Program-made: the position numbers and the translations under genes
NCBI GenBank assembly: GCA_949372635.1
Contig: CASIAB010000001.1
Coordinates: forward strand, 238,332-302,331
Direction: 5' to 3'
Source: an uncultured Pseudomonadales bacterium
Lineage (GTDB): Bacteria > Pseudomonadota > Gammaproteobacteria > Pseudomonadales > Pseudohongiellaceae
DNA length: 64,000 nucleotides
Shown: piece after piece, positions 20,061 to 29,904 of the stretch
Layout of the letters: each line of letters begins with the position of its first letter
Numbering within the stretch: the first letter of the stretch is position 1
Notes under the pieces: model-generated
What the model was told of the DNA's origin: nothing
The model's input: the letters and a program-made list of their open reading frames with translations, nothing else
Database searches by the model: none

Positions 20061-21347
20061 ATGAAGGTATTAGTTATAGGCAGCGGCGGCCGCGAACACT
20101 CCCTAGCTTGGAAGGCCGCTCAATCCAACACTGTCGATAAGGTATTTGTAGCGCCTGGTAATGCCGGAACCAGCGCAGAAGAAAAGCTAGAGAATGTAGC
20201 TATAGATCCACTTGACTTTGCCGCGCTAGCCGCCTTCGCTGCACAGGAAAATATTGGACTAACAATAGTGGGCCCTGAGGCACCTTTGGTCGGCGGTATT
20301 GTCGACTATTTTCAAGAGCGCAACCTGCCCTGCTTCGGCCCTTCGAAGAATGCATCACAGCTAGAAGGCTCTAAAGCCTTTACCAAAGATTTTCTAAGCC
20401 GGCACAATATACCCACCGCGTTCTATAAAACCTTTACTGATGTTGCTGCAGCAAAAATCTATATAGAAGCAACCGGAGCGCCCATCGTCATCAAGGCCGA
20501 CGGCCTCGCCGCGGGCAAGGGGGTGATCGTCGCATTGACAAAGAGTGAGGCGATAGCAGCTGTCGAAGACATGCTATCGGGAAACAAATTTGGAGATGCC
20601 GGGCATCGAGTCGTAATAGAAGGCTTCCTCACAGGCGAAGAAGCTAGCTTCATTGCAATGGTAGATGGGCGCAATGTGTTGCCAATGGCAACCTCGCAGG
20701 ACCACAAGGCCAGAGACGATGGTGACAAGGGTCCGAATACTGGTGGCATGGGCGCTTACTCGCCCGCCCCGGTGGTCGACGATATAATTTATCAGCGCAT
20801 CATGGATCAGGTGATTCTACCTACTGTTAAAGGCATGGCAGCCGACGGCAATGATTACACAGGTTTCCTTTACGCCGGACTTATGATCACCGAAACCGGC
20901 GAAATAAACGTAGTCGAGTTTAATTGTCGCTTCGGCGACCCCGAAGCTCAGCCGGTAATGATGAGACTGCAATCAGACTTAGTTCAGCACTGCCTGGCTG
21001 CACTCAATCAGACCTTAGATCGAGAGCAGGCCCATTGGGATGAAAGATCAGCTGTAGGCGTTGTACTCGCAGCTGGCGGCTATCCAGCTTCCTATGACGA
21101 TGGCTTCCAGATAAGCGGTCTTGGCCAACCCTTAGAGACACATCAAAAAATATTCCATGCTGCTACAGCAGAGAAAGATGGCGAGGTAGTTACCAATGGC
21201 GGCCGGGTGCTCTGCGCTACCGCTCTAGGCGAGACTGTCTGCCAAGCTCAAGCTGAGGCCTATAAAGTCCTACACAATATTCAGTGGGACAACGTTTATT
21301 TTCGAAATGATATTGCCTATCGCGCCATTGCAAGAGAGAATGACTAG
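20061..21347 (+). CDS. purD: Phosphoribosylamine-glycine ligase (GAR synthetase)
   Basis: Second step of purine synthesis. 428 aa. VLVIGSGGREHSLAWK opens the protein; the ATP-grasp core has VIKADGLAAGKGVIVA, EEASFIAMVDG, DHKARDDGDKGPNTGGMGAY, and the metal-binding VEFNCRFGDPEAQ. The stop codon is directly followed by the coq7 ATG with no spacer, so purH, purD and coq7 are likely one transcript. Confidence 0.97.
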   Translation: MKVLVIGSGGREHSLAWKAAQSNTVDKVFVAPGNAGTSAEEKLENVAIDPLDFAALAAFAAQENIGLTIVGPEAPLVGGIVDYFQERNLPCFGPSKNASQLEGSKAFTKDFLSRHNIPTAFYKTFTDVAAAKIYIEATGAPIVIKADGLAAGKGVIVALTKSEAIAAVEDMLSGNKFGDAGHRVVIEGFLTGEEASFIAMVDGRNVLPMATSQDHKARDDGDKGPNTGGMGAYSPAPVVDDIIYQRIMDQVILPTVKGMAADGNDYTGFLYAGLMITETGEINVVEFNCRFGDPEAQPVMMRLQSDLVQHCLAALNQTLDREQAHWDERSAVGVVLAAGGYPASYDDGFQISGLGQPLETHQKIFHAATAEKDGEVVTNGGRVLCATALGETVCQAQAEAYKVLHNIQWDNVYFRNDIAYRAIAREND

Positions 21348-21995
21348 ATGAGTAACAATATCCATCTAGATTTCCTCGATCGCTGCCTTGTTCAATTTGA
21401 TCAGGCCCTACGCAGCTGCGTGCCTGGCTCTAGCAATGCACGTCGACTTTCCCCTGCCGCAGCCACAAAAGAGTCAGAATTAAACGAAATCGACAAGCAG
21501 CATGCAGCCGGACTAATGCGCATTAATCATACTGGCGAAGTCTGCGCACAGGCTCTTTATCAGGGACAGGCAGCAACCGCCAAATTGGAGGATGTACGCC
21601 AGTCTATGGAAGAAGCTGCTGCCGAAGAAGTTGATCATCTAGCTTGGTGCGAAGAGCGCCTGCAGCAATTGGGCAGCCGGGCTAGCGCCCTGAACCCCCT
21701 ATGGTATACCTTATCCTACACAGTAGGCGCAGCGGCGGGACTAGCCGGCGACAAATGGAGCCTGGGATTCGTTGCTGAGACAGAAGATCAGGTTTGCGAG
21801 CACCTTGAAGAACACCTCGATCAGTTACCTCGGAACGACAGCCAGAGCCGAGCGATTCTCAAACAAATGATCGCGGATGAAAAACATCATGGGGAATCGG
21901 CGCGCGAAGCTGGTGGTGCAGAGCTGCCCGCTCCGATCAAGCAAGCCATGACGGTCATGTCGGAAGTAATGAAGAAGACTACCTACCACGTCTAA
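21348..21995 (+). CDS. coq7: Ubiquinone biosynthesis monooxygenase Coq7 (2-polyprenyl-3-methyl-6-methoxy-1,4-benzoquinone hydroxylase)
   Basis: Di-iron carboxylate hydroxylase of aerobic ubiquinone synthesis. 215 aa. The iron ligands are visible: the glutamate in [17 protein letters not shown], the E-x-x-H in [16 protein letters not shown], the glutamates in [12 protein letters not shown], and D-E-K-H-H near the C-terminus. It starts immediately after purD, an arrangement that differs from Pseudomonas, where coq7 lies near osmC and crp. osmC is convergent on the right, so the coq7-osmC neighbourhood is kept. Confidence 0.95.
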   Translation: MSNNIHLDFLDRCLVQFDQALRSCVPGSSNARRLSPAAATKESELNEIDKQHAAGLMRINHTGEVCAQALYQGQAATAKLEDVRQSMEEAAAEEVDHLAWCEERLQQLGSRASALNPLWYTLSYTVGAAAGLAGDKWSLGFVAETEDQVCEHLEEHLDQLPRNDSQSRAILKQMIADEKHHGESAREAGGAELPAPIKQAMTVMSEVMKKTTYHV

Positions 21996-22047
21996 GTTTG
22001 TAAGGCTTGATCATGGCTTCACCTTCTAGCTAAATATCAACTAACTA

Positions 22048-22473
22048 CTATTTCTCAGCCTCATACACTTCAAAATCATGAGTAACTTTTACGCCGGCGT
22101 TTTTCATCATGATCGAAGCCGAACAATACTTGTCCGCCGAGAGTTCGATCGCACGCTGCACATGCTTCTCACTAAGATCAAAACCGGTAACCTTGAAATG
22201 CAGATGAATAGACTCGAAAGTGGCTGGCGTACCGTCAACTCGTTCCGCGGTAACCTCTGCCTCACAAGCAGTTACCCATTGCTTTGCCTTCTTCAAGATC
22301 GTCACAACATCGTAGGATGAGCAACTGCCGACACTAAGGGCCATCATCTCCATGGGTCGCATGCCCATATTTCGACCGCCACCCTCCGCAGCACCATCGA
22401 GCACTATGGCGTGGCCACTGTCGGATTCCGCAACGAATAACACATTCTCAACCCAATTCACTCTCGCTTTCAT
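22048..22473 (-). CDS. OsmC family protein
   Basis: 141 aa from the ATG at 22473 (a TTG three bases earlier is also open). The OsmC/Ohr fold is indicated by GRNMGMRPMEMMALSVGSCS, with the first reactive cysteine, and ADKYCSASIMMKN, with the second. Members reduce organic hydroperoxides; this branch (YhfA-like) is less well characterised. In Pseudomonas the equivalent gene lies beside crp/vfr, which is missing here. Confidence 0.88.
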   Translation of the reverse strand: MKARVNWVENVLFVAESDSGHAIVLDGAAEGGGRNMGMRPMEMMALSVGSCSSYDVVTILKKAKQWVTACEAEVTAERVDGTPATFESIHLHFKVTGFDLSEKHVQRAIELSADKYCSASIMMKNAGVKVTHDFEVYEAEK

Positions 22474-22550
22474 CAATTAATCCTATGTAGGCCTTACTTT
22501 GCAATAGTTGGCAGTAAAATACTTATACCAAAGCGCCAGCATCAATAAAT

Positions 22551-22582
22551 GTGTTTGGTGTTTGGTGTTTGGTGTTTGGTGT
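22551..22582. repeat. Heptanucleotide tandem repeat (GTGTTTG), four copies plus four bases
   Basis: Four perfect tandem copies of GTGTTTG followed by GTGT lie in the 170-bp gap between osmC and trpC. No gene overlaps it. This gap is where crp/vfr sits in Pseudomonas. Confidence 0.95.
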
Positions 22583-22643
22583 ACGCTCGCAGCTCCGCTT
22601 CTGAGACGTAAGCCTCGGCAGCAGACAACCCTTTCACGAAACC

Positions 22644-23444
22644 TTATTTACCGAACATTAGCTCTTTTAACTTCGCTCCCGGACTAGGCGAGCGCATAAA
22701 AGATTCGCCGACCAAAAATCCATATATTCCTGCGTCTGTCATGCTATTCACATCCTCTCGGGTATGAATACCACTCTCTGTAATGAGCACCTTGTCTGCC
22801 GGCACTTGTGCAGCTATGTCTAGCGTAGTCTGCAGGCTGGTCTCAAAGCTGTGAAGGTTTCTATTATTGACGCCTATCAAATCCGTATCAAGCTGCAGCG
22901 CCTGCGCCAATTCATTTTGATTATGCACTTCGACCAAAATATCGATGTCGATCTCGTTGGCGTAGTCTGCTAACTCTATTAGTTGCGCGGGCTGCAGAGC
23001 AGCAACAATGAGCAGAATACAATCGGCACCTAACGCCTTCGATTCGGCGATCTGATAAGTATCGATCATGAAATCCTTGCGGATAACCGGAAGCCCGCAA
23101 GCGGCTCTCGCCTTTAGTAGGTACTCGTTACACCCTTTAAAAAACATCTCATCGGTCAACACCGAGAGACAAGTCGCACCATTTGCTTCGTAGTCTGCAG
23201 CGTGCTGCGCAGGCTGAAAGTCTTCACGAATCAAGCCCTTCGATGGCGAAGCCTTCTTTATCTCCGCGATCACGGCGACCTGTTGAGACTGCACACGCTC
23301 ACGCATCGCTTTGGAGAAAGATCGCGCTTGATCGATGGAGGGAAACCGTGTCTCTAGTTCAGCGCGAGAGACAGTCACTTTAGCTGCAGCCACTTCCAGC
23401 TCTTTGTTTGCGACTATTTGTTCAAGAATTGTAACTTTAGACAA
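22644..23444 (-). CDS. trpC: Indole-3-glycerol-phosphate synthase
   Basis: Ring closure step of tryptophan synthesis. 266 aa TIM barrel. VAVIAEIKKASPSKGLIRED holds the catalytic lysine; LPVIRKDFMIDTYQI, LIGVNNRNLHSFE and ITESGIHTREDV are standard. No PRAI (TrpF) fusion. The start is a TTG at 23444; no in-frame ATG or GTG close by gives a full N-terminus. It follows trpD by 72 nt. Confidence 0.95.
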   Translation of the reverse strand: MSKVTILEQIVANKELEVAAAKVTVSRAELETRFPSIDQARSFSKAMRERVQSQQVAVIAEIKKASPSKGLIREDFQPAQHAADYEANGATCLSVLTDEMFFKGCNEYLLKARAACGLPVIRKDFMIDTYQIAESKALGADCILLIVAALQPAQLIELADYANEIDIDILVEVHNQNELAQALQLDTDLIGVNNRNLHSFETSLQTTLDIAAQVPADKVLITESGIHTREDVNSMTDAGIYGFLVGESFMRSPSPGAKLKELMFGK

Positions 23445-23516
23445 AATGTGTACTCACTCTACTGTAAAAGTCTTCTATGAAGCCCTGCTACTATAGTCTT
23501 CGATTTAGGAGACGAT

Positions 23517-24545
23517 CTATTTTTTCAGTGATTGCGTAAACTCGACCAGCTTCTCTAACTTCGCTAAAGCCTCACCCGACTGCAAAATACTCTGCGCCCT
23601 GACAACGCCAGCGGCTAGCTCATCTGTCAAATTCGCCGCATAGATGGCAGCGCCTGCATTTAGGGCCACTATATCAGCAGCAGCTTGATTTCGATTGCCA
23701 AGTGCATCCTTTAACATCGCGAGGCTTGCTTCAGCGCTATCGATCTGCAGCATCGAATAGTCTGCATAGCGCTTTATTCCAAAATCGGAAGGCTCGACGG
23801 TATACAGTGAGATCTCACCATCACGCAGCTCGCCTACTGTCGATGTAGCAGCAATGCTAATCTCATCTAGGCCATCTTCTGCAGCCACTATCAATACGTG
23901 GCTGCTGCCTAGCTCCTTTACCACCTCTAACAGCGAAGGTATCCAAGCCACATCAAACACACCGATAATTTGATTCGGCGCGCCTGCTGGGTTTGTCAGA
24001 GGACCCATTAGATTGAATACAGTTCTAACGCCGATTTCCTTTCTCGCCGTAATTACATGTTTCATAGCGCTGTGATGAGCGGGCGCAAACATGAATCCGA
24101 TTCCCAAGTGCTCAATAGTCGCGGCAACATCCTCGGCACTCAATGTGAGATTAACGCCAGCCGCCTCCAACACATCGGCGCTACCACTCTTGCTCGTCGC
24201 ACCACGATTGCCATGTTTGGCCACCTTTGCTCCCGCGCACGCGGCAACTATAGCCGAGGCCGTAGATACGTTGAACTTGTTGGAGCCACTACCACCGGTT
24301 CCGCAAGTGTCGACCATGTGTGGGTGATCTGCTAGTTGCACCTTGGTGGCCAATTCGCGCATCACCGTTATGCCACCCAATATCTCGGACGACTTCACTC
24401 CCTTCATCTGCAAGCCGACAAGAAAGGCAGCATTCTGTGCATCGGTAGATTGACCAGACATCAGCTCGCGCATGACGGTTATCATCTGGTCCTTGTCTAG
24501 ATCTACATTTGACGTGACTGCCTTGATGGCTGCTCTTATATTCAT
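23517..24545 (-). CDS. trpD: Anthranilate phosphoribosyltransferase
   Basis: Adds phosphoribosyl to anthranilate. 342 aa. The PRPP loop VDTCGTGGSGSNKFNVSTA, the KHGNRGATSKSGSADVLEA stretch, FAPAHHSAMKHV and FNLMGPLTNPAG are all intact. ATG start at 24545. It lies between trpG and trpC, the trpGDC order found in Pseudomonas. Confidence 0.96.
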   Translation of the reverse strand: MNIRAAIKAVTSNVDLDKDQMITVMRELMSGQSTDAQNAAFLVGLQMKGVKSSEILGGITVMRELATKVQLADHPHMVDTCGTGGSGSNKFNVSTASAIVAACAGAKVAKHGNRGATSKSGSADVLEAAGVNLTLSAEDVAATIEHLGIGFMFAPAHHSAMKHVITARKEIGVRTVFNLMGPLTNPAGAPNQIIGVFDVAWIPSLLEVVKELGSSHVLIVAAEDGLDEISIAATSTVGELRDGEISLYTVEPSDFGIKRYADYSMLQIDSAEASLAMLKDALGNRNQAAADIVALNAGAAIYAANLTDELAAGVVRAQSILQSGEALAKLEKLVEFTQSLKK

Positions 24546-24617
24546 TAATAATTACCGTTGATAGTTACTGTTGATCTTGAACATGGAAGTCGAAAATATT
24601 TTGTGAAAAATAGCGAC

Positions 24618-25199
24618 TTATCTCTGGTCTAGAAAGTTCTTCAATAAAGCATGGCCGTAATCGCTAAGAATAGACTCGGGGTGAAATTGCACTCCCTGAA
24701 CTGCGAGTTCTTTATGTCTCATGCCCATGATTTCACCCCGTTCGCCGTTCTCATTCTCGGTCCATGCCGTCACTTCCAGGCAATCGGGAAGCTGCTGCGC
24801 ATCAACCACCAATGAGTGATAGCGCGTCGCTGTAAAGGGCTCCGCCAAATCTTTAAAAACACCCTTTCCACTATGATGAATAGCAGAGAGCTTGCCATGC
24901 ATTATCTTCTTAGCACGCACGATCTCGCCACCGTAAACCTGACCGATACTCTGATGACCGAGACAGATACCTAAGAGCGGAATCTTGCCGGCGAAATGAC
25001 TAATAACCTCCATGGAAATACCTGCCTCGGTTGGTGTGCAGGGACCAGGAGAAATGACAAGCTGCTCAGGATTCAATGACTCTATCTCTTTGATCGAGAT
25101 CGCATCATTGCGATATACTCGTACATCAGCACCTAGCTCACCAAAATACTGCACCACGTTATAGGTGAAGGAATCGTAGTTATCAATCATCAATAGCAT
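24618..25199 (-). CDS. trpG: Anthranilate synthase component II (glutamine amidotransferase)
   Basis: Supplies ammonia from glutamine to TrpE. 193 aa from the ATG at 25199 ([14 protein letters not shown]). The frame stays open to 25313, but that hydrophobic extension is not conserved and lies in the promoter gap shared with phr. Class I amidotransferase triad: the cysteine in [13 protein letters not shown], and the His-x-Glu in [12 protein letters not shown]. The 20-residue [11 protein letters not shown] region is typical of TrpG/PabA. A role with PabB too is possible. Confidence 0.95.
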   Translation of the reverse strand: MLLMIDNYDSFTYNVVQYFGELGADVRVYRNDAISIKEIESLNPEQLVISPGPCTPTEAGISMEVISHFAGKIPLLGICLGHQSIGQVYGGEIVRAKKIMHGKLSAIHHSGKGVFKDLAEPFTATRYHSLVVDAQQLPDCLEVTAWTENENGERGEIMGMRHKELAVQGVQFHPESILSDYGHALLKNFLDQR

Positions 25200-25343
25200 T
25201 GAGCAGAACCCTATTAGACCCAAAATTAAAAGCGCCATTCTAGCAGTCCAAGTGAATTCTGTCTTGAGTAGCCCAAATGATCCCCAGAGCCATATTCTGC
25301 GTATCATAAACATAGCGAGCTAATATCCATTCGTAGAGAAACC

Positions 25344-26771
25344 ATGTCCAACAATACTGTCATTATGTGGTTCCGTCAGGACCTGCGCCTTATCGACAAT
25401 CCCGCTCTTTTCAAAGCCATTGAACTAGGCTCGGTGCTGCCTGTCTTCATTCTGGACGAGGGTAACGATTGGCCCCTAGGCGAGGCATCCCGTTGGTGGC
25501 TTCACCACTCACTTAGTGCCTTGAATGAATCTCTTCATGGAAATCTATGGATTCTTAAGGGGAATGCTGCCGAGTTACTACCCCAATTTATCAAGGAGCA
25601 TTGCGCTAGCCATATCTTCTGGAATCGCTGTTATGAGCCTTCAATAATAAGTCGAGATAGCCATATCAAGGACCGACTCACGGCGGATGGAATAACGGCT
25701 TCCAGTCAAAACGGCAGTTTAATCTGGGAGCCTTGGGAGAACCTCAAGCAAGACGGCACTCCATACAAAATTTTCACACCTTTCTATAAGTACGCGATTG
25801 CTAACAACCCGCCCGCCGCGCCTCACCAAGCTGCCAATATCAATTTCGAAACGGTGACATGCCTTCAGGATAAAAATCGACTAGATAGCCTAAACCTGCT
25901 TCCCGACATTAATAGGCATGAACGGTTCGCATCACACTGGCAGCCTGGCGAACGGGGTGCGAGACAGCGATTGCAGGATTTCACAGAGAACGGTTTAGCT
26001 GATTATCGCGATGGCCGGGACTATCCGGCTAAGCGCAGCGTCTCAATGTTATCGCCGCACATTCACTTCGGAGAAGTTTCCCCAAGAGAGATAGCGAGCT
26101 TGGTCAAGCAAGCCGGAGACATAGATTCGAACGAAGAGCAGGCCACGCACTTTGTTCGCGAACTAGCATGGAGAGAGTTTTCCTATTACTCGCTCTATCA
26201 CTTCCCGCATATTTGCCAGCAGAACATGAAACCGCAATTCGACCGCTTCCCTTGGATCAATGATCAGACGAAGCTGCGCCTTTGGCAGGAAGGTCAGACT
26301 GGATTTCCTCTCGTTGACGCTGGAATGCGGGAGCTTTGTCAAACCGGCACTATGCACAATCGCGTGCGCATGGTCGTGGGCTCGTTTCTAGTGAAGAATC
26401 TAATGATCCACTGGTTGGAAGGTGCGCGCTGGTTCTGGAACTGTCTGGTCGATGCCGATCTGGCCAATAACAGCTGCAGCTGGCAGTGGGTTGCAGGCAG
26501 CGGTGCCGATGCCGCCCCCTACTTTCGCATATTTAATCCAGTGACGCAGTCGCTTAAGTTTGATCCCAAAGGGAGCTATATTCGAAAGTATGTGCCTGAA
26601 TTAAATGAACTGAGCGACAAGGCGATTCACGATCCCAGCTCTGCAAAAACACAAGAGCTAGAAAAAGCTGGTGTGATTTTAGGGAAACACTACCCGAGGG
26701 CAATTGTAGATCTAAAGGAAAGTAGAGCTAGAGCACTAGATGCTTACGAGTCTCTTAGGGATCAGCTGTAG
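25344..26771 (+). CDS. phrB: Deoxyribodipyrimidine photolyase
   Basis: Light-driven repair of cyclobutane pyrimidine dimers with FAD. 475 aa. The N-terminal antenna domain starts MWFRQDLRLIDNPAL. The FAD domain has the signature WREFSYYSLYHFP, FPLVDAGMRELCQTGTMHNR, MVVGSFLVKNLMIHW and DADLANNSCSWQWVAGSGAD. It lies on the opposite strand between trpG and trpE, divergent from trpG and convergent with trpE (stops 2 bp apart). An inserted or relocated gene in an otherwise trp-only block. Confidence 0.96.
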   Translation: MSNNTVIMWFRQDLRLIDNPALFKAIELGSVLPVFILDEGNDWPLGEASRWWLHHSLSALNESLHGNLWILKGNAAELLPQFIKEHCASHIFWNRCYEPSIISRDSHIKDRLTADGITASSQNGSLIWEPWENLKQDGTPYKIFTPFYKYAIANNPPAAPHQAANINFETVTCLQDKNRLDSLNLLPDINRHERFASHWQPGERGARQRLQDFTENGLADYRDGRDYPAKRSVSMLSPHIHFGEVSPREIASLVKQAGDIDSNEEQATHFVRELAWREFSYYSLYHFPHICQQNMKPQFDRFPWINDQTKLRLWQEGQTGFPLVDAGMRELCQTGTMHNRVRMVVGSFLVKNLMIHWLEGARWFWNCLVDADLANNSCSWQWVAGSGADAAPYFRIFNPVTQSLKFDPKGSYIRKYVPELNELSDKAIHDPSSAKTQELEKAGVILGKHYPRAIVDLKESRARALDAYESLRDQL

Positions 26772-26784
26772 AATTATTCTACAG
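26766..26784. terminator. Inverted repeat spanning both convergent stop codons
   Basis: CTGTAGAA and TTCTACAG pair perfectly around a 3-nt loop. The stem contains the phr TAG (26769-26771) and the loop is the trpE stop (26774-26776 on the minus strand). It could act as a weak bidirectional terminator, but the stem is short and AT-rich and no T-run follows. Confidence 0.3.
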
Positions 26785-28276
26785 ACAATTCATTGTTCGC
26801 CATTTGCACGGCGCGCACGATGGCTCTGGCCTTGTTCTGGGTTTCTTCCCATTCCATCTCAGGCTGCGAATCGGCAACGATTCCAGCGCCAGCCTGCACA
26901 TATAGCTTCCCGTTCTTGATTACCGCGGTGCGAATAGCGATAGCCATATCCATATTGTCATTCCAACCCAGATAGCCCATCGCTCCACCATAGATGCCGC
27001 GTTTCTCAGGCTCTAGCTCATCGATGATTTCCATAGCCCGCACCTTCGGTGCACCACTCAGGGTGCCAACCGGCAGCGTCGCCTGCAGTACATCTAGCGC
27101 AGATTTGTCATCACGAATCTCACTCTCTACTATCGATGCAATATGCATGACATGCGAATAACGCTCCACAAACATCTGCTTTGGCACCGTGACAGATCCT
27201 GTCTTGGAGACTCTACCCGAATCGTTGCGACTGAGGTCTATTAGCATTAAATGCTCCGCTATTTCCTTAGCATCCGCGAGTAAATCCTTTTCCAAAGCCA
27301 AGTCTTGAGCTTCGTTATTGCCGCGCTTGCGAGTGCCAGCCAATGGTCGCACGGTAATTTTGCCGTCCTCTACACGCGCTAAAATCTCCGGAGATGCACT
27401 GACCACGTGATGATCGCCGAGGTTGAAGTAAACCATATAGGGAGAAGGATTTAAGAATCGTAACGCTCGATAGAGGTTAAGTGGCTCCCCAGAAAAAGGT
27501 ACGGACATGCGCTGCGAAAGCACAACCTGCATGACATCGCCTGCAACTATATACTCCTTAATCTTCTCAATAGCCTGCTGATAATCGGCTTGCAAAAAAT
27601 GATGAGTGAAATCTGCGTCTAGAACTGGCTCCGGTTCTTGAAGACTTGGCAGAGGAACTGGTTTTTTCAACTCCTCCTGCAAAAAATCTATTCGTTGCTG
27701 AGCTGCAGCGTAGGCGTCTTGCTGATCTGGATCGACATTTATCACAAAACATATTGTTCCACGAAGGTTGTCGAAGACCACGACTTCCTCAGATAACATT
27801 AGCAGTATGTCGGGCGCGTCGATTTCATCAAGCGCCGTCGAAGGACCAATGCTTGTCTCAACAAACCTCACCGTATCATAGGAAAAATAGCCGACAAGAC
27901 CACCATTGAAGCGCTGACCATCGGCAAGCTCGGCAACGTTAAAACGATTCTTAAAATCAGTAATGAATTCAAAGGGATTCTGTGTAACAACCTCTTCAAC
28001 AATCTTGCCGTTGTCTTCGACGGTTACAGTTTCGCCCACAACGCGCAGCACAGTAGAGCAAGGCAATCCGATAATAGAGTAACGACCCCATTTTTCACCA
28101 CCCTGAATAGACTCAAAGAAATAACTATGTTCGCCAGTGCCTGCTTCATTCCCTGGGCCCTTACCTAACTTTAGATAGATACTAAGAGGCGTTTCAGTGT
28201 CAGCTAGAATTTCGCGCACTATTGGAATGCGGTTATAGCCAGATTCGGCGAATTTCTGAAATTGTTCTTCAGTCAT
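26774..28276 (-). CDS. trpE: Anthranilate synthase component I
   Basis: Makes anthranilate from chorismate. 500 aa, the usual length for the large-subunit form. Chorismate-binding signatures: [80 protein letters not shown] and [13 protein letters not shown]. The N-terminal part contains SYFFES, related to the feedback-binding region. rpe lies upstream with a 57-nt gap; the gph gene that separates them in Pseudomonas is absent. I saw no obvious leader peptide or attenuator. Confidence 0.96.
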   Translation of the reverse strand: MTEEQFQKFAESGYNRIPIVREILADTETPLSIYLKLGKGPGNEAGTGEHSYFFESIQGGEKWGRYSIIGLPCSTVLRVVGETVTVEDNGKIVEEVVTQNPFEFITDFKNRFNVAELADGQRFNGGLVGYFSYDTVRFVETSIGPSTALDEIDAPDILLMLSEEVVVFDNLRGTICFVINVDPDQQDAYAAAQQRIDFLQEELKKPVPLPSLQEPEPVLDADFTHHFLQADYQQAIEKIKEYIVAGDVMQVVLSQRMSVPFSGEPLNLYRALRFLNPSPYMVYFNLGDHHVVSASPEILARVEDGKITVRPLAGTRKRGNNEAQDLALEKDLLADAKEIAEHLMLIDLSRNDSGRVSKTGSVTVPKQMFVERYSHVMHIASIVESEIRDDKSALDVLQATLPVGTLSGAPKVRAMEIIDELEPEKRGIYGGAMGYLGWNDNMDMAIAIRTAVIKNGKLYVQAGAGIVADSQPEMEWEETQNKARAIVRAVQMANNELSVE

Positions 28277-28333
28277 TGGATAACTCAGGACTCTCTATTA
28301 TCAACATCGGGAATAATTAAATAGGATCGATTT

Positions 28334-29017
28334 TTAGTGATGCTTGTCGAGATCTTGTCCCAACTGCGATCGCATCTCGGCGATAGTCTTTGCGTAGTCA
28401 TCGCTGTTAAAGATAGCTGAGCCGGCCACGAACATGTCCGCACCCGCGTCTGCGATCTCGCGAATATTGGAAACGCCAACACCACCATCAACTTCCAAGC
28501 GAATAGAGTAGTCGCTGTCGTCGATGAGCTGACGTACTTGCTGCAACTTTTTGAGCGTCGACGGGATGAATTTCTGTCCACCGAACCCTGGATTAACCGA
28601 CATTAAGAGGATGACATCGACCTTGTCCATCAAATATTCCAGGCAATCAATTGGCGTGGCTGGATTGAAGACCAGCCCAGACTTGCAGCCCAGCTCTCGG
28701 ATCAGCTGCAAAGAGCGATCTACATGCCCGGTGGCCTCCGGGTGAAAACTGATATAAGAGGCGCCAGCCTTAGCGAAGTCATTGATGAGTTGGTCGACCG
28801 GGCTTACCATCAGATGCACGTCGATAGGCGCGGTTATTTTATGGCTTCGCAGTGCCTCACAGATCATTGGCCCGATAGTAAGATTAGGCACGTAGTGATT
28901 GTCCATGACATCGAAATGAACGACATCCGCGCCCGCGTCTAAAACTGCGCTGACTTCTTCACCAAGTCTAGCGAAATCGGCGGACAAGATGGAGGGAGCG
29001 ATCAAATAATCTTTCAT
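28334..29017 (-). CDS. rpe: Ribulose-phosphate 3-epimerase
   Basis: Interconverts ribulose-5-phosphate and xylulose-5-phosphate. 227 aa TIM barrel. [16 protein letters not shown] at the N-terminus, the metal-binding [49 protein letters not shown] and the second catalytic Asp in [10 protein letters not shown] are all present. Probably cotranscribed with trpE. Confidence 0.96.
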   Translation of the reverse strand: MKDYLIAPSILSADFARLGEEVSAVLDAGADVVHFDVMDNHYVPNLTIGPMICEALRSHKITAPIDVHLMVSPVDQLINDFAKAGASYISFHPEATGHVDRSLQLIRELGCKSGLVFNPATPIDCLEYLMDKVDVILLMSVNPGFGGQKFIPSTLKKLQQVRQLIDDSDYSIRLEVDGGVGVSNIREIADAGADMFVAGSAIFNSDDYAKTIAEMRSQLGQDLDKHH

Positions 29018-29142
29018 TGCCTAGGCCTGTATTGCGAAGTGTTAAAAGTAACCTACTGATCAGTATTTTACAGACAATGTCAGGGCTTGTCCTGATGGGA
29101 TAGAGATATGATTGAGAGTGCCTCGCGAAGCTCTAGGCGGCC

Positions 29143-29901
29143 CTAGATGCGTAGCTTGCGGAACCCACAAAGCGCTTCGTAGGCGCTGCGAATCGCCATC
29201 GCATTCTCCTGCGCCTGCTTTAAGACGTCCTCTGAGGCATCCTTACTGGCAAGCTTGTCAGGGTGGTAGCGCGACATCATGCGCAAGTAAGCCCGGCGGA
29301 TCTCTCCATCTTCAACACCCGGCTCCAACTGCAGCACACGGTAGGCATTCTGCAGAAAAGACCTTCCTTGAGGCTTCATGAATTCACCGCGAGGGTTCGC
29401 ATCGAAGCGCTGGTAGTGCTCGGATTGGGTAGCCGAAGCGATGGCTAAAAATTCTGACTTGGAATAGCCAAATTGCTCAGCAACATCCCTTAACAACATC
29501 TTATCTTTCAGTCGGAGGTTACCCTTCAGATAAGCAGCCTCGCATTGAATCTGCAGGAATAATTTTGCCAGCGCGCTGCGCCGCCCCATAACTTTCACAG
29601 CCGAGGCTACCGACTCCGACAAATCTGCATCCGGATGCTTGCCCTGGTCATAGGCAGCGATTGCCTCACGTCGTTTCTCAGCAATCAAAGCCATGCGGAG
29701 CATAATTTGGTCTGCATAGTCGATCTCTTTCTGAGTCACTCTGCCATCCATCTTCGCGATTCGACCTAGCACCATAAACATGGCTCGCGATAACCGTTGT
29801 TCAGCACGACCTCCCGCGGGCAGTTCGGCAGCGGCGCTAAAACCACTGAGCCTATTGAACAGGGCTTTCCGATAGGATTTGCTTGTAAGCGCCGTCAACA
29901 T
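29143..29901 (-). CDS. DjlA-like co-chaperone (TerB and J domain, no membrane anchor)
   Basis: 252 aa. Residues about 35-170 resemble the TerB-like domain (MFMVLGRIAKMDGRVTQKEI), and 185-250 form a J domain with AYRVLQLEPGVEDGEIRRAY and the HPD motif in SRYHPDKLASKD that stimulates DnaK. E. coli DjlA carries an N-terminal transmembrane helix; none is visible here, so this protein should be cytoplasmic. It starts 3 bp after the murU stop, in the same direction, suggesting an amgK-murU-djlA-like transcript. Confidence 0.85.
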   Translation of the reverse strand: MLTALTSKSYRKALFNRLSGFSAAAELPAGGRAEQRLSRAMFMVLGRIAKMDGRVTQKEIDYADQIMLRMALIAEKRREAIAAYDQGKHPDADLSESVASAVKVMGRRSALAKLFLQIQCEAAYLKGNLRLKDKMLLRDVAEQFGYSKSEFLAIASATQSEHYQRFDANPRGEFMKPQGRSFLQNAYRVLQLEPGVEDGEIRRAYLRMMSRYHPDKLASKDASEDVLKQAQENAMAIRSAYEALCGFRKLRI

Positions 29902-29904
29902 ATT

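Noticed and set aside
25200..25313. Hydrophobic N-terminal extension of trpG
   Set aside because: TrpG is a soluble protein that starts at [11 protein letters not shown]; the extension falls in the shared promoter gap with phr.
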